Source: Bog-756 sp963737625
GTDB lineage: Bacteria > Actinomycetota > Acidimicrobiia > Acidimicrobiales > RAAP-2
Assembly (NCBI GenBank): GCA_963737625.1
Contig: CAVTTK010000001.1
Location: 1-64,000 of the forward strand
Reading direction: 5' to 3'
Length of the DNA stretch: 64,000 bases
Shown: positions 8,784 to 17,803 of the stretch, piece after piece
Layout of the letters: each line of letters begins with the position of its first letter
How positions within the stretch are numbered: position 1 is the stretch's first letter
Translations under genes and position numbers: made by a program
Notes under the pieces: model-generated
What the model was told of the DNA's origin: nothing
What the model saw: the letters and a program-made list of their open reading frames with translations, nothing else
The model's database searches: none

Positions 8784-8804
8784 GTCGGATGCTCTTTCCA
8801 TCGG

Positions 8805-8823
8805 ATCGGACACTGTGTCCGAT
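8805..8823. promoter_or_regulatory. Perfect palindromic operator upstream of the P450-TetR operon
   Basis: ATCGGACACTGTGTCCGAT is a perfect inverted repeat with 9-base arms around one central T. It lies 21 bases before the P450 start at 8783. Its size and position fit a TetR dimer site, and a TetR gene is the second gene of the operon. A weaker half-site (GTCCGAACG) follows at 8839-8847. The assignment to that regulator is inferred. Confidence 0.65.
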
Positions 8824-8937
8824 TTGATGGATCGTACGTCCGAACGACTGGTGGGTCAACAGATGGGCCGTGGGAGTGGACCGGGATGCACCCGTCGTGG
8901 CGTCACCCCGGCCGGCTCCAGTCAGGCCCGGGTCGGC

Positions 8938-9837
8938 TCAGGCCGGGCCCGACCCGACCCGCGTGGCCAACCGGCGGGGGAGCGTGACCGCACCGGGATG
9001 GATCATGGCGGCCAGGGCCTCGATCCCGTCCACCAAGCGGGGGCCGGGCCGGACGAAGGCGGCGTCGGCGTCGACCGCCCAGACCGGGACGTCGGCCGGA
9101 AGGCGTCCCTGGGCCACCACCCGTTCGGCCAGCGCCACCGCTCCGTCCAGGCGGTAACCGCACGGGGCCACGACGACCACATCGGCCCCGACGGCCGTGA
9201 CGTCGTCCCACCGCACCGGGAACGACCGGGCACCGGACCGTCCCAGCAGCGGCCGGCCCCCGGCGGCCTCCACCATGTCGGGAACCCAGTGTCCCGAGGA
9301 GTAGGGAGGGTCAGTCCATTCGAGCACGGCCACGCCGGGTCGGTCCTCCCCGGCCACGGCGGCGGACACCCGATCGAGACGATCCCGCAGGGCGGCCACC
9401 AGGTCAGCGGCGGCCGCATCGCGCCCGGTGGCCCGGCCCACGGCACCGATGGACTCCAGTACCTGGCCCAGGGTCATGGGATCGAGCGTGAGCACCTGGG
9501 CGTGGCAGCCCAGGTGGTCGAGGGCGGCATCGACCTCGGAGCTGTCCACGGCGCAGACGGCGCACAGGTCCTGGGTCACCACCAGATCGGGGTCGAGGTC
9601 GCGGAGGGCGCCTTCGTCCAAGGTGTAGAGGTCCTCGCCGGCGGCCAGTAGGGCCCGCACCTCGACGTCGATCTGGGCCGGCGTGAGGCCGGTGGGCAAC
9701 GCGGTGGACGACACGATGGTCCGGTGCCGGGCCTGAGCGGGGAAGTCGCATTCGAAGGTCACGCCCCGGACGTCGTCTCCGGCCCCGATGGCGAAGAGTA
9801 TCTCGGTAGCCGAGGGGAGGAGCGAGACGATCCGCAC
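8938..9837 (-). CDS. Cobalamin/siderophore-type metal receptor (BtuF-like), no signal peptide
   Basis: A 299-residue class III periplasmic-binding-protein fold (helical backbone metal receptor). The start MVRIVSLLPSATEILFAIGA and the segment DLDPDLVVTQDLCAVCAV are typical of BtuF and cobalamin-binding homologues. GARSFPVRWDDVTAVGADV and the final domain complete the two-lobed fold. The GTG at 9837 is immediately followed by the first beta strand, so there is no signal peptide or lipobox. No permease or ATPase gene is near. It may therefore act in the cytoplasm, perhaps binding a corrinoid or metal complex. It is followed 26 bases upstream by an EthD gene on the same strand. Confidence 0.75.
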   Translation of the reverse strand: MRIVSLLPSATEILFAIGAGDDVRGVTFECDFPAQARHRTIVSSTALPTGLTPAQIDVEVRALLAAGEDLYTLDEGALRDLDPDLVVTQDLCAVCAVDSSEVDAALDHLGCHAQVLTLDPMTLGQVLESIGAVGRATGRDAAAADLVAALRDRLDRVSAAVAGEDRPGVAVLEWTDPPYSSGHWVPDMVEAAGGRPLLGRSGARSFPVRWDDVTAVGADVVVVAPCGYRLDGAVALAERVVAQGRLPADVPVWAVDADAAFVRPGPRLVDGIEALAAMIHPGAVTLPRRLATRVGSGPA

Positions 9838-9863
9838 CAGGTCACGGTAGCAATCCGTGCCGG

Positions 9864-10229
9864 TCAGGCCGACCAGTCGACCTCGCCGTCCATGATCACC
9901 CGGGGCTCCTCGGTGAGGACGAACTCGAGATGGTCGGTGTCGAGGAACTTCGGGAGGTCCTCGAACATGGCCGGCGAGTCGACGTCGCTCATGTGGGCGT
10001 AGTAGTCGTCCATGGAGGCGAACCACTGGACGGTGACCCCGTCGTAGCCGGACCGGTCGTCGTCCCCCCGGTAGTCGCCGAGGGGGCGCGGATTCTGCTC
10101 GTAGCGGATCACGTGGCTCCCGCAGCGGCTGGAAGCGATGAGCGGACCGTGGCTGTTCCTCCAGTACTCCTGGAACTCCGCCGGCGTCATCCCCTCCTTG
10201 CGCTTGAGCAGACAGGTCAGCTTGATCAT
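9864..10229 (-). CDS. EthD domain protein (dimeric alpha-beta barrel)
   Basis: A 121-residue small protein. It begins with a beta strand (MIKLTCLLKRKEGMT) and continues with PAEFQEYWRNSHGPL, a pattern typical of EthD-type ferredoxin-like dimers, which also include stress and quinone-related oxygenases. The ATG at 10229 has AGGGAGG about eight bases upstream and is chosen over an earlier in-frame start that would add 17 unrelated residues. EthD proteins are often found near P450 and degradative genes; the founding member is needed for ETBE P450 activity. A P450 operon lies on the same strand downstream, which is suggestive only. Confidence 0.7.
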   Translation of the reverse strand: MIKLTCLLKRKEGMTPAEFQEYWRNSHGPLIASSRCGSHVIRYEQNPRPLGDYRGDDDRSGYDGVTVQWFASMDDYYAHMSDVDSPAMFEDLPKFLDTDHLEFVLTEEPRVIMDGEVDWSA

Positions 10230-10297
10230 GGCGGTGGTCCTCCCTGGTGGATCCATGTGGCCAACGGGCGGGACCACCATAGATCCCGGCGCCGATG

Positions 10298-10325
10298 GCC
10301 CCCGTGGTCAGGGGGCCACGGGGGC
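10298..10325 (-). terminator. Terminator-like hairpin at the end of the methyltransferase gene
   Basis: GCCCCCGTGG (10298-10307) pairs perfectly with CCACGGGGGC (10316-10325) across an 8-base loop. The stem includes the stop codon of the methyltransferase gene read on the minus strand. There is no U-tract after it, as is common for actinobacterial hairpins. Confidence 0.5.
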
Positions 10326-11123
10326 GCAGAACAGATCGGTGACGTAGGGCATGGCGATGGGCTGGGGGAGACTGGCACCGAACGCCTCGACCTCGTCGAG
10401 CAGGGCACCCCGGCGGGGTTCGGGCAGCACCTGGACGTAGCTCCGGGAGGCCACCTGAGCGACGAAGGTCGGGAGGTCGAGCCATTGGGTGAACGGGATC
10501 TTGGTGCGCTGCACCGGTCCGAACCGACCGCTCCGGTCGATGTCCGCACCGAAGTCCTTCCCGACGGGATACGGCGCCATCGTGTCCCACTTCGAGATGC
10601 GGACCAGGTCCCGCACCACGGGGTCGGACTCGTCCCGCTCGTTCCAGATGAGGGCCAGCCATCCCCCGGAGCGGAGGACCCTGGCCAACTCCGCCAGGGC
10701 CGCCTGGGGATCGAACCAGTGGAAGGCCTGGGCCACCACCACGGCGTCCACCGTGGCGTCGGCCAGGGGGACCTGCTCAGCGGTGGCGCCGACCAGGGGC
10801 GCCCCGGGGACCACCCGGCTAAACACCTCACGCATGGAAGGTGACGGTTCGGCCGCCACGCAGTGCAGGCCCCGCTCGATGAGTCGGCGGGTCATCTTTC
10901 CCGTCCCGGCGGCCAGGTCCAGGACCCGGCTTCGTGAGGTGAGCCCGGTCGTGTCGACCAACAGGTCCACCGCCTCGGGTGGATAGGTGGGGCGGGCCCG
11001 CTCATAGACGTCCGACCCGGACTCGAAACCGGCGCGCCCGAGGAGGGCCCGGACCGTGGCCCGTGTGTCGGCGCCGCCCCCAGGGTCGTGGAGGGCCTCG
11101 TCCGCGGTCGGGTCGGAGGGCAC
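10308..11123 (-). CDS. SAM-dependent methyltransferase (class I)
   Basis: A 271-residue Rossmann methyltransferase. VLDLAAGTGKMTRRL is motif I, binding S-adenosylmethionine. VDAVVVAQAFHWFDPQAAL is the post-motif II region of the UbiE/Tam-like group, and VLRSGGWLALIWNERD is motif III. The N-terminus YERARPTYPPEAVDLLV is common to many actinobacterial proteins of this type. The substrate cannot be deduced. The GTG start has no Shine-Dalgarno, but a -10-like TAGAGT ends about six bases before it, so a leaderless message is possible. It diverges from the acyltransferase gene at 11222. Confidence 0.75.
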   Translation of the reverse strand: MPSDPTADEALHDPGGGADTRATVRALLGRAGFESGSDVYERARPTYPPEAVDLLVDTTGLTSRSRVLDLAAGTGKMTRRLIERGLHCVAAEPSPSMREVFSRVVPGAPLVGATAEQVPLADATVDAVVVAQAFHWFDPQAALAELARVLRSGGWLALIWNERDESDPVVRDLVRISKWDTMAPYPVGKDFGADIDRSGRFGPVQRTKIPFTQWLDLPTFVAQVASRSYVQVLPEPRRGALLDEVEAFGASLPQPIAMPYVTDLFCAPVAP

Positions 11124-11221
11124 GGGACAACTCTATTGAGCGCCGGTTTCCGGTGGGAGGCATCGCCCCCGGGCCGGTGCTCGGATCGCCCGGCCGGGCC
11201 GTATTCAGTTAGCGTCGCGGG

Positions 11222-12106
11222 GTGACCGCTGCCCACCCGGCCCGTGAGGACCGGTCAGAGTCGGACCACGCCGGGCCGACGGAGAGCGGTCGGTGGGCTC
11301 CCGCTCCCCGGCATCCCTCGCTGTCGAACCACGCCCCGTCGCCCCGCCACCGCCGGTGGGCCAACGCCCTGATCCACGCCGGGTGGGACTGGGTGTCGCG
11401 GTACGGCGCCACCGGACCCGATGACCGGTTGGCGGCCCGCTTCGGGGCGTTCGGTCCCGGGAGCTGCCTGGCCTTTCCCACGGGCGCGGTGTTCGGCGAA
11501 CGGTGGATCCACATCGGTCGGGACACGTTGGTCGGACCGCACGTGAGCATCTCGGCGGGCATGGTCCCGGGCCAGACCATGGTCACCGACCCGGTGGTGC
11601 GTATCGGGGACCGGTGCATGATCGGCCGGGGCAGCCACATCGTCGGGCACTTCGAGGTGGACATCGGCGACGACGTCCACACCGGGCCCTACGTCTACAT
11701 CACCGATCAGAACCACGGCTACGAGAATCCCGATGAGGTGGTCCACGTCCAGTGGCCCAGCGACGACCCGGTCCGCATCGGAACCGGCAGTTGGCTGGGG
11801 ACGGGCGTCGTGGTCCTCCCCGGCAGTCGGTTGGGGAGGAATGTGGTGGTGGGGGCAGGGGCGGTGGTTCGGGGCACCTTCCCCGACCACTGCGTGATCG
11901 CCGGTGTGCCCGCCCGGATCGTCCGCCGCTACGTGCCGGGCTCGGGTTGGGTGGACGGACCACCGGCAGAGGGATCGCTTCCCACGGCCACGGTCACCTC
12001 GGATGAACCGGTGGCCGCACCGGCGGCCGGATCGTCCACCGACGACGGGGCCGGGTCGGCGGAGGTGGTGGTGGGCGCCTCGGGTCCGAGTAGACCGAGG
12101 CCGTAG
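11222..12106 (+). CDS. Hexapeptide-repeat acyltransferase (left-handed beta-helix)
   Basis: A 294-residue CoA-dependent O-acyltransferase of the maltose/galactoside acetyltransferase type. The coils are visible as imperfect hexads: IHIGRDTLVGPHVSISAG, VRIGDRCMIGRGSHIVG, VDIGDDVHTGPYVYI and VRIGTGSWLGTGVVVLPG. The conserved ITDQNHGYENPDE loop holds the catalytic histidine of this family, and GAGAVVRGTFPDHCVIAGVPAR is the usual final coil. Roughly 45 disordered residues precede the fold and about 50 alanine- and proline-rich residues follow it. That tail runs antisense over the end of the patatin gene for 178 bases. It probably acetylates a sugar or polysaccharide; acceptor unknown. Confidence 0.78.
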   Translation: MTAAHPAREDRSESDHAGPTESGRWAPAPRHPSLSNHAPSPRHRRWANALIHAGWDWVSRYGATGPDDRLAARFGAFGPGSCLAFPTGAVFGERWIHIGRDTLVGPHVSISAGMVPGQTMVTDPVVRIGDRCMIGRGSHIVGHFEVDIGDDVHTGPYVYITDQNHGYENPDEVVHVQWPSDDPVRIGTGSWLGTGVVVLPGSRLGRNVVVGAGAVVRGTFPDHCVIAGVPARIVRRYVPGSGWVDGPPAEGSLPTATVTSDEPVAAPAAGSSTDDGAGSAEVVVGASGPSRPRP

Positions 12107-13074
12107 CGCCGGATCACCTCGGCGGCTTCGTCACGCCCTTGGGCGATCAGGGCTTCGGTGGTGGAGAAGTCGTCGAAGTCCCGAGCCCCGTTGTCACCCC
12201 CGCTGCACACGATGACCTCCACCCCGGGTGGCAGCTGGGCCATGTCCCGGGCGAAGCGGGCGTGAATGGAGATCAACAAGGCGTTCAACATGGCTTCGAC
12301 GGGGCGCCGGGGCGACGCCGGTGTGAAGGCCGGAGGGGCGCAGAGCAGCACGACGATCCGTGTGGCACCCCCGTCGATGGCCCGAAGGATGGGCACGTTG
12401 TCGACCACGCTCCCGTCGATGAAGCGCTCCTCGTCGATCTCCACGGGGGGGAAGATGGCCGGGATGGCCGACGAGGCCAGGACGGCCTCCACGGCCGGTC
12501 CGTAGGTGAACCATCGCTCGCGACCGTCGGTGAGCGAGGTGGCCACGACCTCGACGGGGATGACGGCATCCTCGAGCCGCTCGAAGCCGATCCCCTCCTC
12601 GATGACCTTGCGTAGTCCGGCGTTGACGAAGACCGAGTCCCGCTGTTGTACGTAGAGCCAAGGCCCGTGCAGTCGGCCCTGCGGATACACCGACTCCCGG
12701 GTGAGGCTCCGCCATATCTCGGTCATTCGCTGGACACCCTCACGGGTCGGGTCCCCGGCGAAGGCGGCTCCGTTGACCGCACCCACCGATGACCCGTAGA
12801 TGCGGTCGGGCACGAAGCCGTGCTCGGTCAGGACCTGGAGCATCCCGATCTGAACCGCCCCGCGGGTTCCGCCTCCGGCCAGCACCAGCGCGGTACGCGG
12901 CCGGTCCTCGTCGGGGTCCTCCTCTTCGTCCTCCTCGTCGGCCAGCCACCGCGCCCTGGCCACGGCGGCCCGCTGCAGGGTGAATCGGAGAACCAGCACC
13001 ACCAACACCACGGTGACCACGACGAAGACGGTGAAGACCACGGCGAAGGAGGTGATGGCGGCCGGGTACATCAT
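11929..13074 (-). CDS. Membrane-anchored patatin-like phospholipase
   Basis: A 381-residue lipid acyl hydrolase. A transmembrane helix lies at about residues 7-30 (ITSFAVVFTVFVVVTVVLVV). Then come an acidic linker, the oxyanion loop ALVLAGGGTRGAVQIG, the nucleophile elbow IYGSSVGAVNGAA (GxSxG serine) and the dyad aspartate in DGSVVDNVPI. The start MM at 13074 is chosen because the helix follows directly; the frame is open further upstream but with unrelated residues. The last ~50 residues are low complexity and overlap the end of the acyltransferase gene antisense. Bacterial patatins of this RssA/YchK type hydrolyse phospholipids or lysophospholipids; here the active domain should sit at the cytoplasmic membrane. 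Confidence 0.82.
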   Translation of the reverse strand: MMYPAAITSFAVVFTVFVVVTVVLVVLVLRFTLQRAAVARARWLADEEDEEEDPDEDRPRTALVLAGGGTRGAVQIGMLQVLTEHGFVPDRIYGSSVGAVNGAAFAGDPTREGVQRMTEIWRSLTRESVYPQGRLHGPWLYVQQRDSVFVNAGLRKVIEEGIGFERLEDAVIPVEVVATSLTDGRERWFTYGPAVEAVLASSAIPAIFPPVEIDEERFIDGSVVDNVPILRAIDGGATRIVVLLCAPPAFTPASPRRPVEAMLNALLISIHARFARDMAQLPPGVEVIVCSGGDNGARDFDDFSTTEALIAQGRDEAAEVIRRYGLGLLGPEAPTTTSADPAPSSVDDPAAGAATGSSEVTVAVGSDPSAGGPSTQPEPGT

Positions 13075-13140
13075 CGGTCCAGAGGCTACCGGCGACCCGG
13101 GCCGGACCCCGCTGTGACACCCCTCGTGCACAGTGGAGCC

Positions 13141-14262
13141 ATGCCGGTCATGGACATCGAGCGCCCCACGGTGGGGCCGGGACCACGCCTTGGGCGCGTC
13201 ACGATCCCGGAGGGTCGACACCCCCTTGCCGCGCCCCCGGGCTCACGGCCGGTGCCACCCCGGCACCGGCGGGGCGGTTGGGAGCCACTGTCCGGGGACG
13301 CCCTGCTCCAGCGGCTGCGGATCACCGGACGCCCTCGGCCCGAGGCCCGGCCCGAACTGGCCGGGACGCTCCGGGCCATCTTGGAGTCGGGGCTGGACGG
13401 CGACCGGTCCACTGGGACGGGGGCCGCCCCGTCTACCGGATCGAGCCCCCCCGACGGGCCGGGACGACCTCCCGTGGTGGTCACGAAGGCCCGGCTGACC
13501 CACGTTCTGGCGTGTGAGGCCCACCGGGAGGCCCCCGAGTTCACGGCCAGACCCATCTCGTCGTCCCTGGCCTGCGGCGCCCTGATCGACGTCCTGTTCC
13601 GACAGCTGGTCACGGTGGGCTCCATCGGTGACCCCATGGACGACGCCCTGGCCGCCCTGGCCGTCGACGATCACCGGTCCGACCTGCTGGCCTGGGTCGA
13701 GGGACTGGCCGGCCCGGAGCGCGACGAGCTCCGGGCCGAGGTGGGACGGCAGGTCGACGGGCTCCGGCGGCGCTGGCCGACCCTCGAACCGGCTTGGCTG
13801 CCCCGCACCCAGGAGGCGTTACGGGCGCGGTCGGCGAACGGCACCGTGGAGCTGTCGGCCCGGGTGGACCTGGTCATCGGCCGACCGGCCCGCGACGAGG
13901 GGTCAGTGGCCTTGGTGGAGGTGAAGTCGGGGTCCCGGCGGGTCGAGCACCGGGCCGACCTCCACTTCTACGCCCTCGTGGAGGCGTTGCGCAGCCCGGC
14001 GCCCCCGTTCGTGGTGGCCACCTATTACTCGAGGACGGGTGAGCTGGACGTCGAGCCGGTCACCGATGAGCTTCTGATGGCCGCGGCCCGCCGCGCCGCC
14101 GTCGGGGCCCGGCGACTGGTCGACCTGGCCCGTGGGATCGAGCCGGATCGCCGCCCCGGGCCTCTGTGCGGCCGATGTTCGATCCTTCCCGTCGGATCGT
14201 GGCCCCCCGACGGACCCGGTGACACCGGCCCCGTGGGTGCCGGAGCGGGAGCAGCGGAGTGA
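13141..14262 (+). CDS. PD-(D/E)XK nuclease-superfamily protein
   Basis: A 373-residue protein whose C-terminal half has the PD-(D/E)XK core: SARVDLVIGRP (metal-binding Asp), ALVEVKSGSRR (E-x-K) and HRADLHFYALVEAL, as in RecB/AddB/Cas4-like folds. A cysteine in VLACEAHREAP and a CGRC pair near the end resemble the remains of the iron-sulfur ligands seen in Cas4/AddB, but a fourth cysteine is not evident. The first 110 residues are proline- and arginine-rich and look disordered. It overlaps the next gene by GTGA, so the pair is co-translated. There is no CRISPR or RecBCD context, so the biological role is open. Confidence 0.6.
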   Translation: MPVMDIERPTVGPGPRLGRVTIPEGRHPLAAPPGSRPVPPRHRRGGWEPLSGDALLQRLRITGRPRPEARPELAGTLRAILESGLDGDRSTGTGAAPSTGSSPPDGPGRPPVVVTKARLTHVLACEAHREAPEFTARPISSSLACGALIDVLFRQLVTVGSIGDPMDDALAALAVDDHRSDLLAWVEGLAGPERDELRAEVGRQVDGLRRRWPTLEPAWLPRTQEALRARSANGTVELSARVDLVIGRPARDEGSVALVEVKSGSRRVEHRADLHFYALVEALRSPAPPFVVATYYSRTGELDVEPVTDELLMAAARRAAVGARRLVDLARGIEPDRRPGPLCGRCSILPVGSWPPDGPGDTGPVGAGAGAAE

Positions 14263-15126
14263 CGACGGTGGGGGAGCGCACCCGCGCCCTGGTGGCCCCG
14301 GCGCCGCACCCGATCGACCCCGACGGTCGGGCCGCGGTGCGCGCCGACCTAGTGTCGCGGCTGGCGCCGCTGATGACTCCGATGGCCGCCGCCGACCGTG
14401 TGGTGGTCGGTCTTCCCCTCCTGCGACAGGCCCGGACCCGGCCCGAGACGTTGACCGCTCCTGAGGAGCCGTTCGCCTGGCGGCCCGTCTTCATCCGCCG
14501 GTCCCTGGGGCTGGCGGTCGTCGACGCCTGTGTCCGCGGACGGTTCCGCACTCCGCTCGAGGCCGTGGGTCCGGTGGTGTCCGAGGCCGTCGGCCAGTGG
14601 GAGGAGACCGGGTGGCGCACGTTCCACTGGGAGCCGTGGGTGGCGGCGTTGGCGCCCGGAGCCCGCGCCGTGGTGCTGGCCGAGGCGGTGGCCTGGGCCA
14701 CGTCGCTGTGGTCCTCGTTCGACTGGTCGGAGTTCGATCCGCTGCCCCAGATCGGGGGGGCCGACGACCAGTGGGTGTGCCCGGCTGCGCGACCGCTGCG
14801 CCTCAAGGGGCGGCCGGAACTCCGCGCCGCGGGTGGCGGGCGCGTCACCGGTCGGCCCGGCGGGTGACCCGCCGACGGTGGCCCTCGTGTCGGTGTCCGG
14901 CGGCCACCCGCCCGGAACCTGGAGGGAGGAGCTGGCGTACCTGGCCCTGGTGGCCGCGCTCCGGTCGCCGGATCGACCGGTTCCGGCACGGGTGCTCGGG
15001 CTGTGGCCCGACGCCGGGGCGGACCGGGCCGTCGAGATCGACGTGGCCGCCCTGGCCGGCGCCGCCGACCGTGTGGTGGCCACGGTCACCGCGGTGGTTG
15101 AGGCCCGTCGTCCGGTGGCCGCCTGA
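14259..15126 (+). CDS. Conserved protein of unknown function, frameshifted
   Basis: I do not recognise this gene. The first frame (GTG 14259) codes for about 195 residues, ending at a TGA at 14865. The +1 frame then continues without a start of its own (TVALVSVSGGHPPGTWREEL and onwards) for about 85 residues to 15126. Codon third positions are G/C-rich in the first frame up to the stop and in the second frame after it, so one extra base between about 14826 and 14866 is likely. The repaired protein would be roughly 288 residues, soluble, tryptophan-rich in the centre (WRTFHWEPWVAAL), with no motif I can name. It is translationally coupled to the PD-(D/E)XK gene, suggesting a shared task. Confidence 0.5.
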
Positions 15127-15140
15127 CCGGTTCGTGGCGG

Positions 15141-16747
15141 TCAGAAGAGTGCCTTGGCCGCCTTGGAGTCGGGCTTGCCCGACGCCGTGAGGGGGACTTC
15201 GTCCACGATCAGCAGCTGCCGGGGGAGCTTGTAGCCGGCGAGATGTCCGCGGCAGTGCCCCTGGAGCTCCTCGAGCGTGGGCGCAGCCGAGCCCCGGGTC
15301 TGGAGCACCACGGCCACCCGCTCACCGAACCGCTCGTCGGGGATCCCCACCACGATGGCGTCGAACACCCCGGGGTGGGTCTTCACCGCCGCCTCGACCT
15401 CTTCGGGGAAGATCTTCTCGCCCCCGAGTTGATCGAAGCCGATCCGCGGCCGTGGACGGTGATGGTGCCGTCGGGCTCGATCGTGGCCAGGTCGCCGGGG
15501 ATCGACCAGCGCACCCCGTCGGCGTCCACCGGAAAGGTGGCCGCCGTCTTGGCCGGGTCCTTGTGGTAGCCGAGGGGAATGCGACCGGTCCGGGCCAGCC
15601 GCCCGATGCGGCCGTCCCCGGGGGCGAGCGGGAGGAGGTCGTCGTCGAGCACGGTGGTGTCGTCCCGCATGACGAAGCGTGGACCGCTGGCCCCCGCCTC
15701 CACGGTCCCCTGGGCGCCGCTCTCGCTCGAGCCGAAGCTGTCCAGCACCATGATGGAGGGCAGCCGCTCCTTCAGCTCGTCCTTGACCGCCGGGGACAGC
15801 ATGGCCCCACCGGAGCCCACCACCAGGAGGCTCGAGGTGTCGTAGGTTCCGGCCGGGGCATGGGCCAGGGCATCGGCCAACGGTCGGGCCATGGCGTCGC
15901 CGACCAGTCCCACCGACACCACTCCCTCGTCGCCCACGATGCGCCAGAGGGCATCGGGGTCGAACCGGTGCCCGGTGTAGAGGACGGCGGTGCCGGCCAT
16001 CATGAAGCCGTTCCACATGACCCACTGGGCGTTGCCGTGCATGAGGGGCGCCACCACCAGCAGGACCGCCCGGGAGGCGTCGTCGGGGTTGAGCCGTGCG
16101 GCCAGCTCCTCGGGGTGGGTGATGGGCGCTGACCCCCAGCCACCACCACCCATGGCGGCGAAGAAGATGTCCTCCTGGCGCCAGAGGACCCCCTTGGGCA
16201 TGCCCGTGGTCCCCCCGGTGTACAGGATGTAGATGTCATCGGGTGACCGTGACCCGAAGTGGCGACCGGGGTCTGACGAGTCGAGGGCGGCGTCGTAGGA
16301 GGTGGCCGTGAGGCCGGCCGAATCCGCTTCCGACCCGTCCTCGATCATCACCAGCGTCAGTGGGCTCTCCCGGTCGACGCCCCCGGTGGCCTCGGCCACT
16401 AAGGGGGTGAGTGCCCGCTCGAAGACCAGGACCTCGAGATCGGCGTTGTCGACCACGTAGGCCAGCTCGGGGGCGACATAGCGGTAGTTGAGATTGACCG
16501 GCACCATCCGGGCCTTGTAGCAGCCGACCATGGCCTCGACCCACTCCGCCCTGTTGTAGGACAGGATGCCGACATGGGCTCCGGTGACGACCCCCTGGTC
16601 TTGGAGATAGTGGGCGAAGCGGTTGGCCCGCTCATCGAGTTGGCGGTAGGTCAGGCGGGTGGGCCCGGCCACCAGGGCCAGCCGGTTGGGGACAGTGTCG
16701 GCCACCACCTCGAACAGGTCGGCCAGATTGAACTGCCGGTCACCCAT
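15141..16747 (-). CDS. Fatty-acid/steroid-type acyl-CoA ligase (FadD19-like), frameshifted
   Basis: An ANL-superfamily enzyme that activates a carboxylic acid with ATP and CoA. The P-loop is YTGGTTGMPKGVLWRQEDIF, a wording typical of the FadD17/FadD19 group that activates steroid side chains. Later come DSFGSSESG, GDLATIEPDGTITVHGRGS and the C-terminal PLTASGKPDSKAAK with the catalytic lysine. The first frame ends at 15383 in an arginine-rich nonsense tail, whereas the neighbouring frame continues correctly with GGEKIFPEEVEAAV. The break falls on a run of five C at 15421-15425, where six would restore SINSGGEKIFPEE. The repaired protein has about 535 residues, normal for the family. Substrate is inferred only. 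Confidence 0.8.
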
Positions 16748-16889
16748 GGCGCCACTCCTCGTCTCAGGCCGATCCGGTGGGAGGGTCGGTCGCTTCCCGT
16801 AACATGCTGCGTCGAACCGTCATGTCGTAGCACGCCCCGGCGCCAGGTCCGGCGCCAGGCAACCCTTCGCCCAGCCAGAGGAGCCCAAC

Positions 16890-17759
16890 GTGAGCAGTGA
16901 GCCGAACCCCGACCAGGGCATCGTCGGACGATCCGCACTGGTCACCGGAGGAGGCAGCGGCATCGGTCTGGGTACGGCCACCCGATTGGTGCGGGACGGG
17001 GCCCATGTCACCATCTGCGGCCGTACCGAGGACAAGCTGGCGGCGGCGGTGATGGCATTGGAGCAGGCGGCGGCTGACGTTTCGGACTCCTCCACCGCCG
17101 GGGGGACGGCCCGCTACATGGTGGCCGATGTCACCGACGAGGAGCAGGTGGCCGCCGCCGTCGCCGTGGCCGCACAGGAGCGGGGTCGGCTCGACATCCT
17201 GTTCGCCAACGCCGGGGGCTCCCTGCACATGGGCCCGATCGCCGGTGCCGAGGTGGACTCCGTGCGGGCCACGGTCGATGTCAACTTCATCGGCACGTTC
17301 CTGTGCATCAAGCACGGCGCCCCCCTGATGGCCCGGGGCGTAGGCACCGGCGCGGACGGAGGTCCGGCCCCCGGGGGGTCGATCATCGGGATGTCCTCCG
17401 GAGCCGGGGGCTTCCCTCATCGGTACCTGTGGGCCTACGGCTCGGCCAAGGCCGCCATCGACACCCTGTGCCAGTACGCAGCCGAAGAGCTCGGGGCCAC
17501 CGGCGTACGGGTCAACTCCGTCCAGCCCGGCATCGTGGACGACGAGCTCATGGCCCCCATCACGGCCGGAGGTCCACTGCTCCATGACTATCTGGCCGAG
17601 ATGCCCATCAGCCGGTTGGGCACCGTGGAGGACATCGCCGCCGCCGTGCGGTTCCTGGCCGGCCCGGAGTCGACCTGGATCACGGGGGTCAACCTCCCCA
17701 TCGACGGTGGGCACCATCTGCGACGGGGCGCCAACTACGGGCTGTTGTTCGGCGAGTAG
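16890..17759 (+). CDS. SDR family oxidoreductase
   Basis: A 289-residue short-chain dehydrogenase. SALVTGGGSGIGLGTATRL is the TGxxxGxG dinucleotide-binding loop, FANAGGSLHMG the NAG motif, GMSSGAGG carries the catalytic serine, and YGSAKAAIDTL the YxxxK pair. NSVQPGIVDDELM is the usual substrate-lid region, and the protein ends with TWITGVNLPIDGGHHLRRG. The GTG start has AGAGGAG about seven bases upstream. It diverges from the FadD19-like ligase, and similar pairs occur in actinobacterial lipid and steroid degradation. NAD(H) or NADP(H) preference and substrate cannot be read with certainty. Confidence 0.85.
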   Translation: MSSEPNPDQGIVGRSALVTGGGSGIGLGTATRLVRDGAHVTICGRTEDKLAAAVMALEQAAADVSDSSTAGGTARYMVADVTDEEQVAAAVAVAAQERGRLDILFANAGGSLHMGPIAGAEVDSVRATVDVNFIGTFLCIKHGAPLMARGVGTGADGGPAPGGSIIGMSSGAGGFPHRYLWAYGSAKAAIDTLCQYAAEELGATGVRVNSVQPGIVDDELMAPITAGGPLLHDYLAEMPISRLGTVEDIAAAVRFLAGPESTWITGVNLPIDGGHHLRRGANYGLLFGE

Positions 17760-17783
17760 GCCCTCCGATCTCCACCCGGCCCT

Positions 17784-17799
17784 CCGGCGGATCCGCCGG
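17784..17799. promoter_or_regulatory. Perfect 16-base palindrome between the SDR and small membrane genes
   Basis: CCGGCGGATCCGCCGG is fully self-complementary. It lies 24 bases after the SDR stop and 4 bases before the GTG at 17804. It could be the hairpin that ends the SDR message or an operator for the next gene. No U-tract follows. Confidence 0.4.
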
Positions 17800-17803
17800 T
17801 AGG

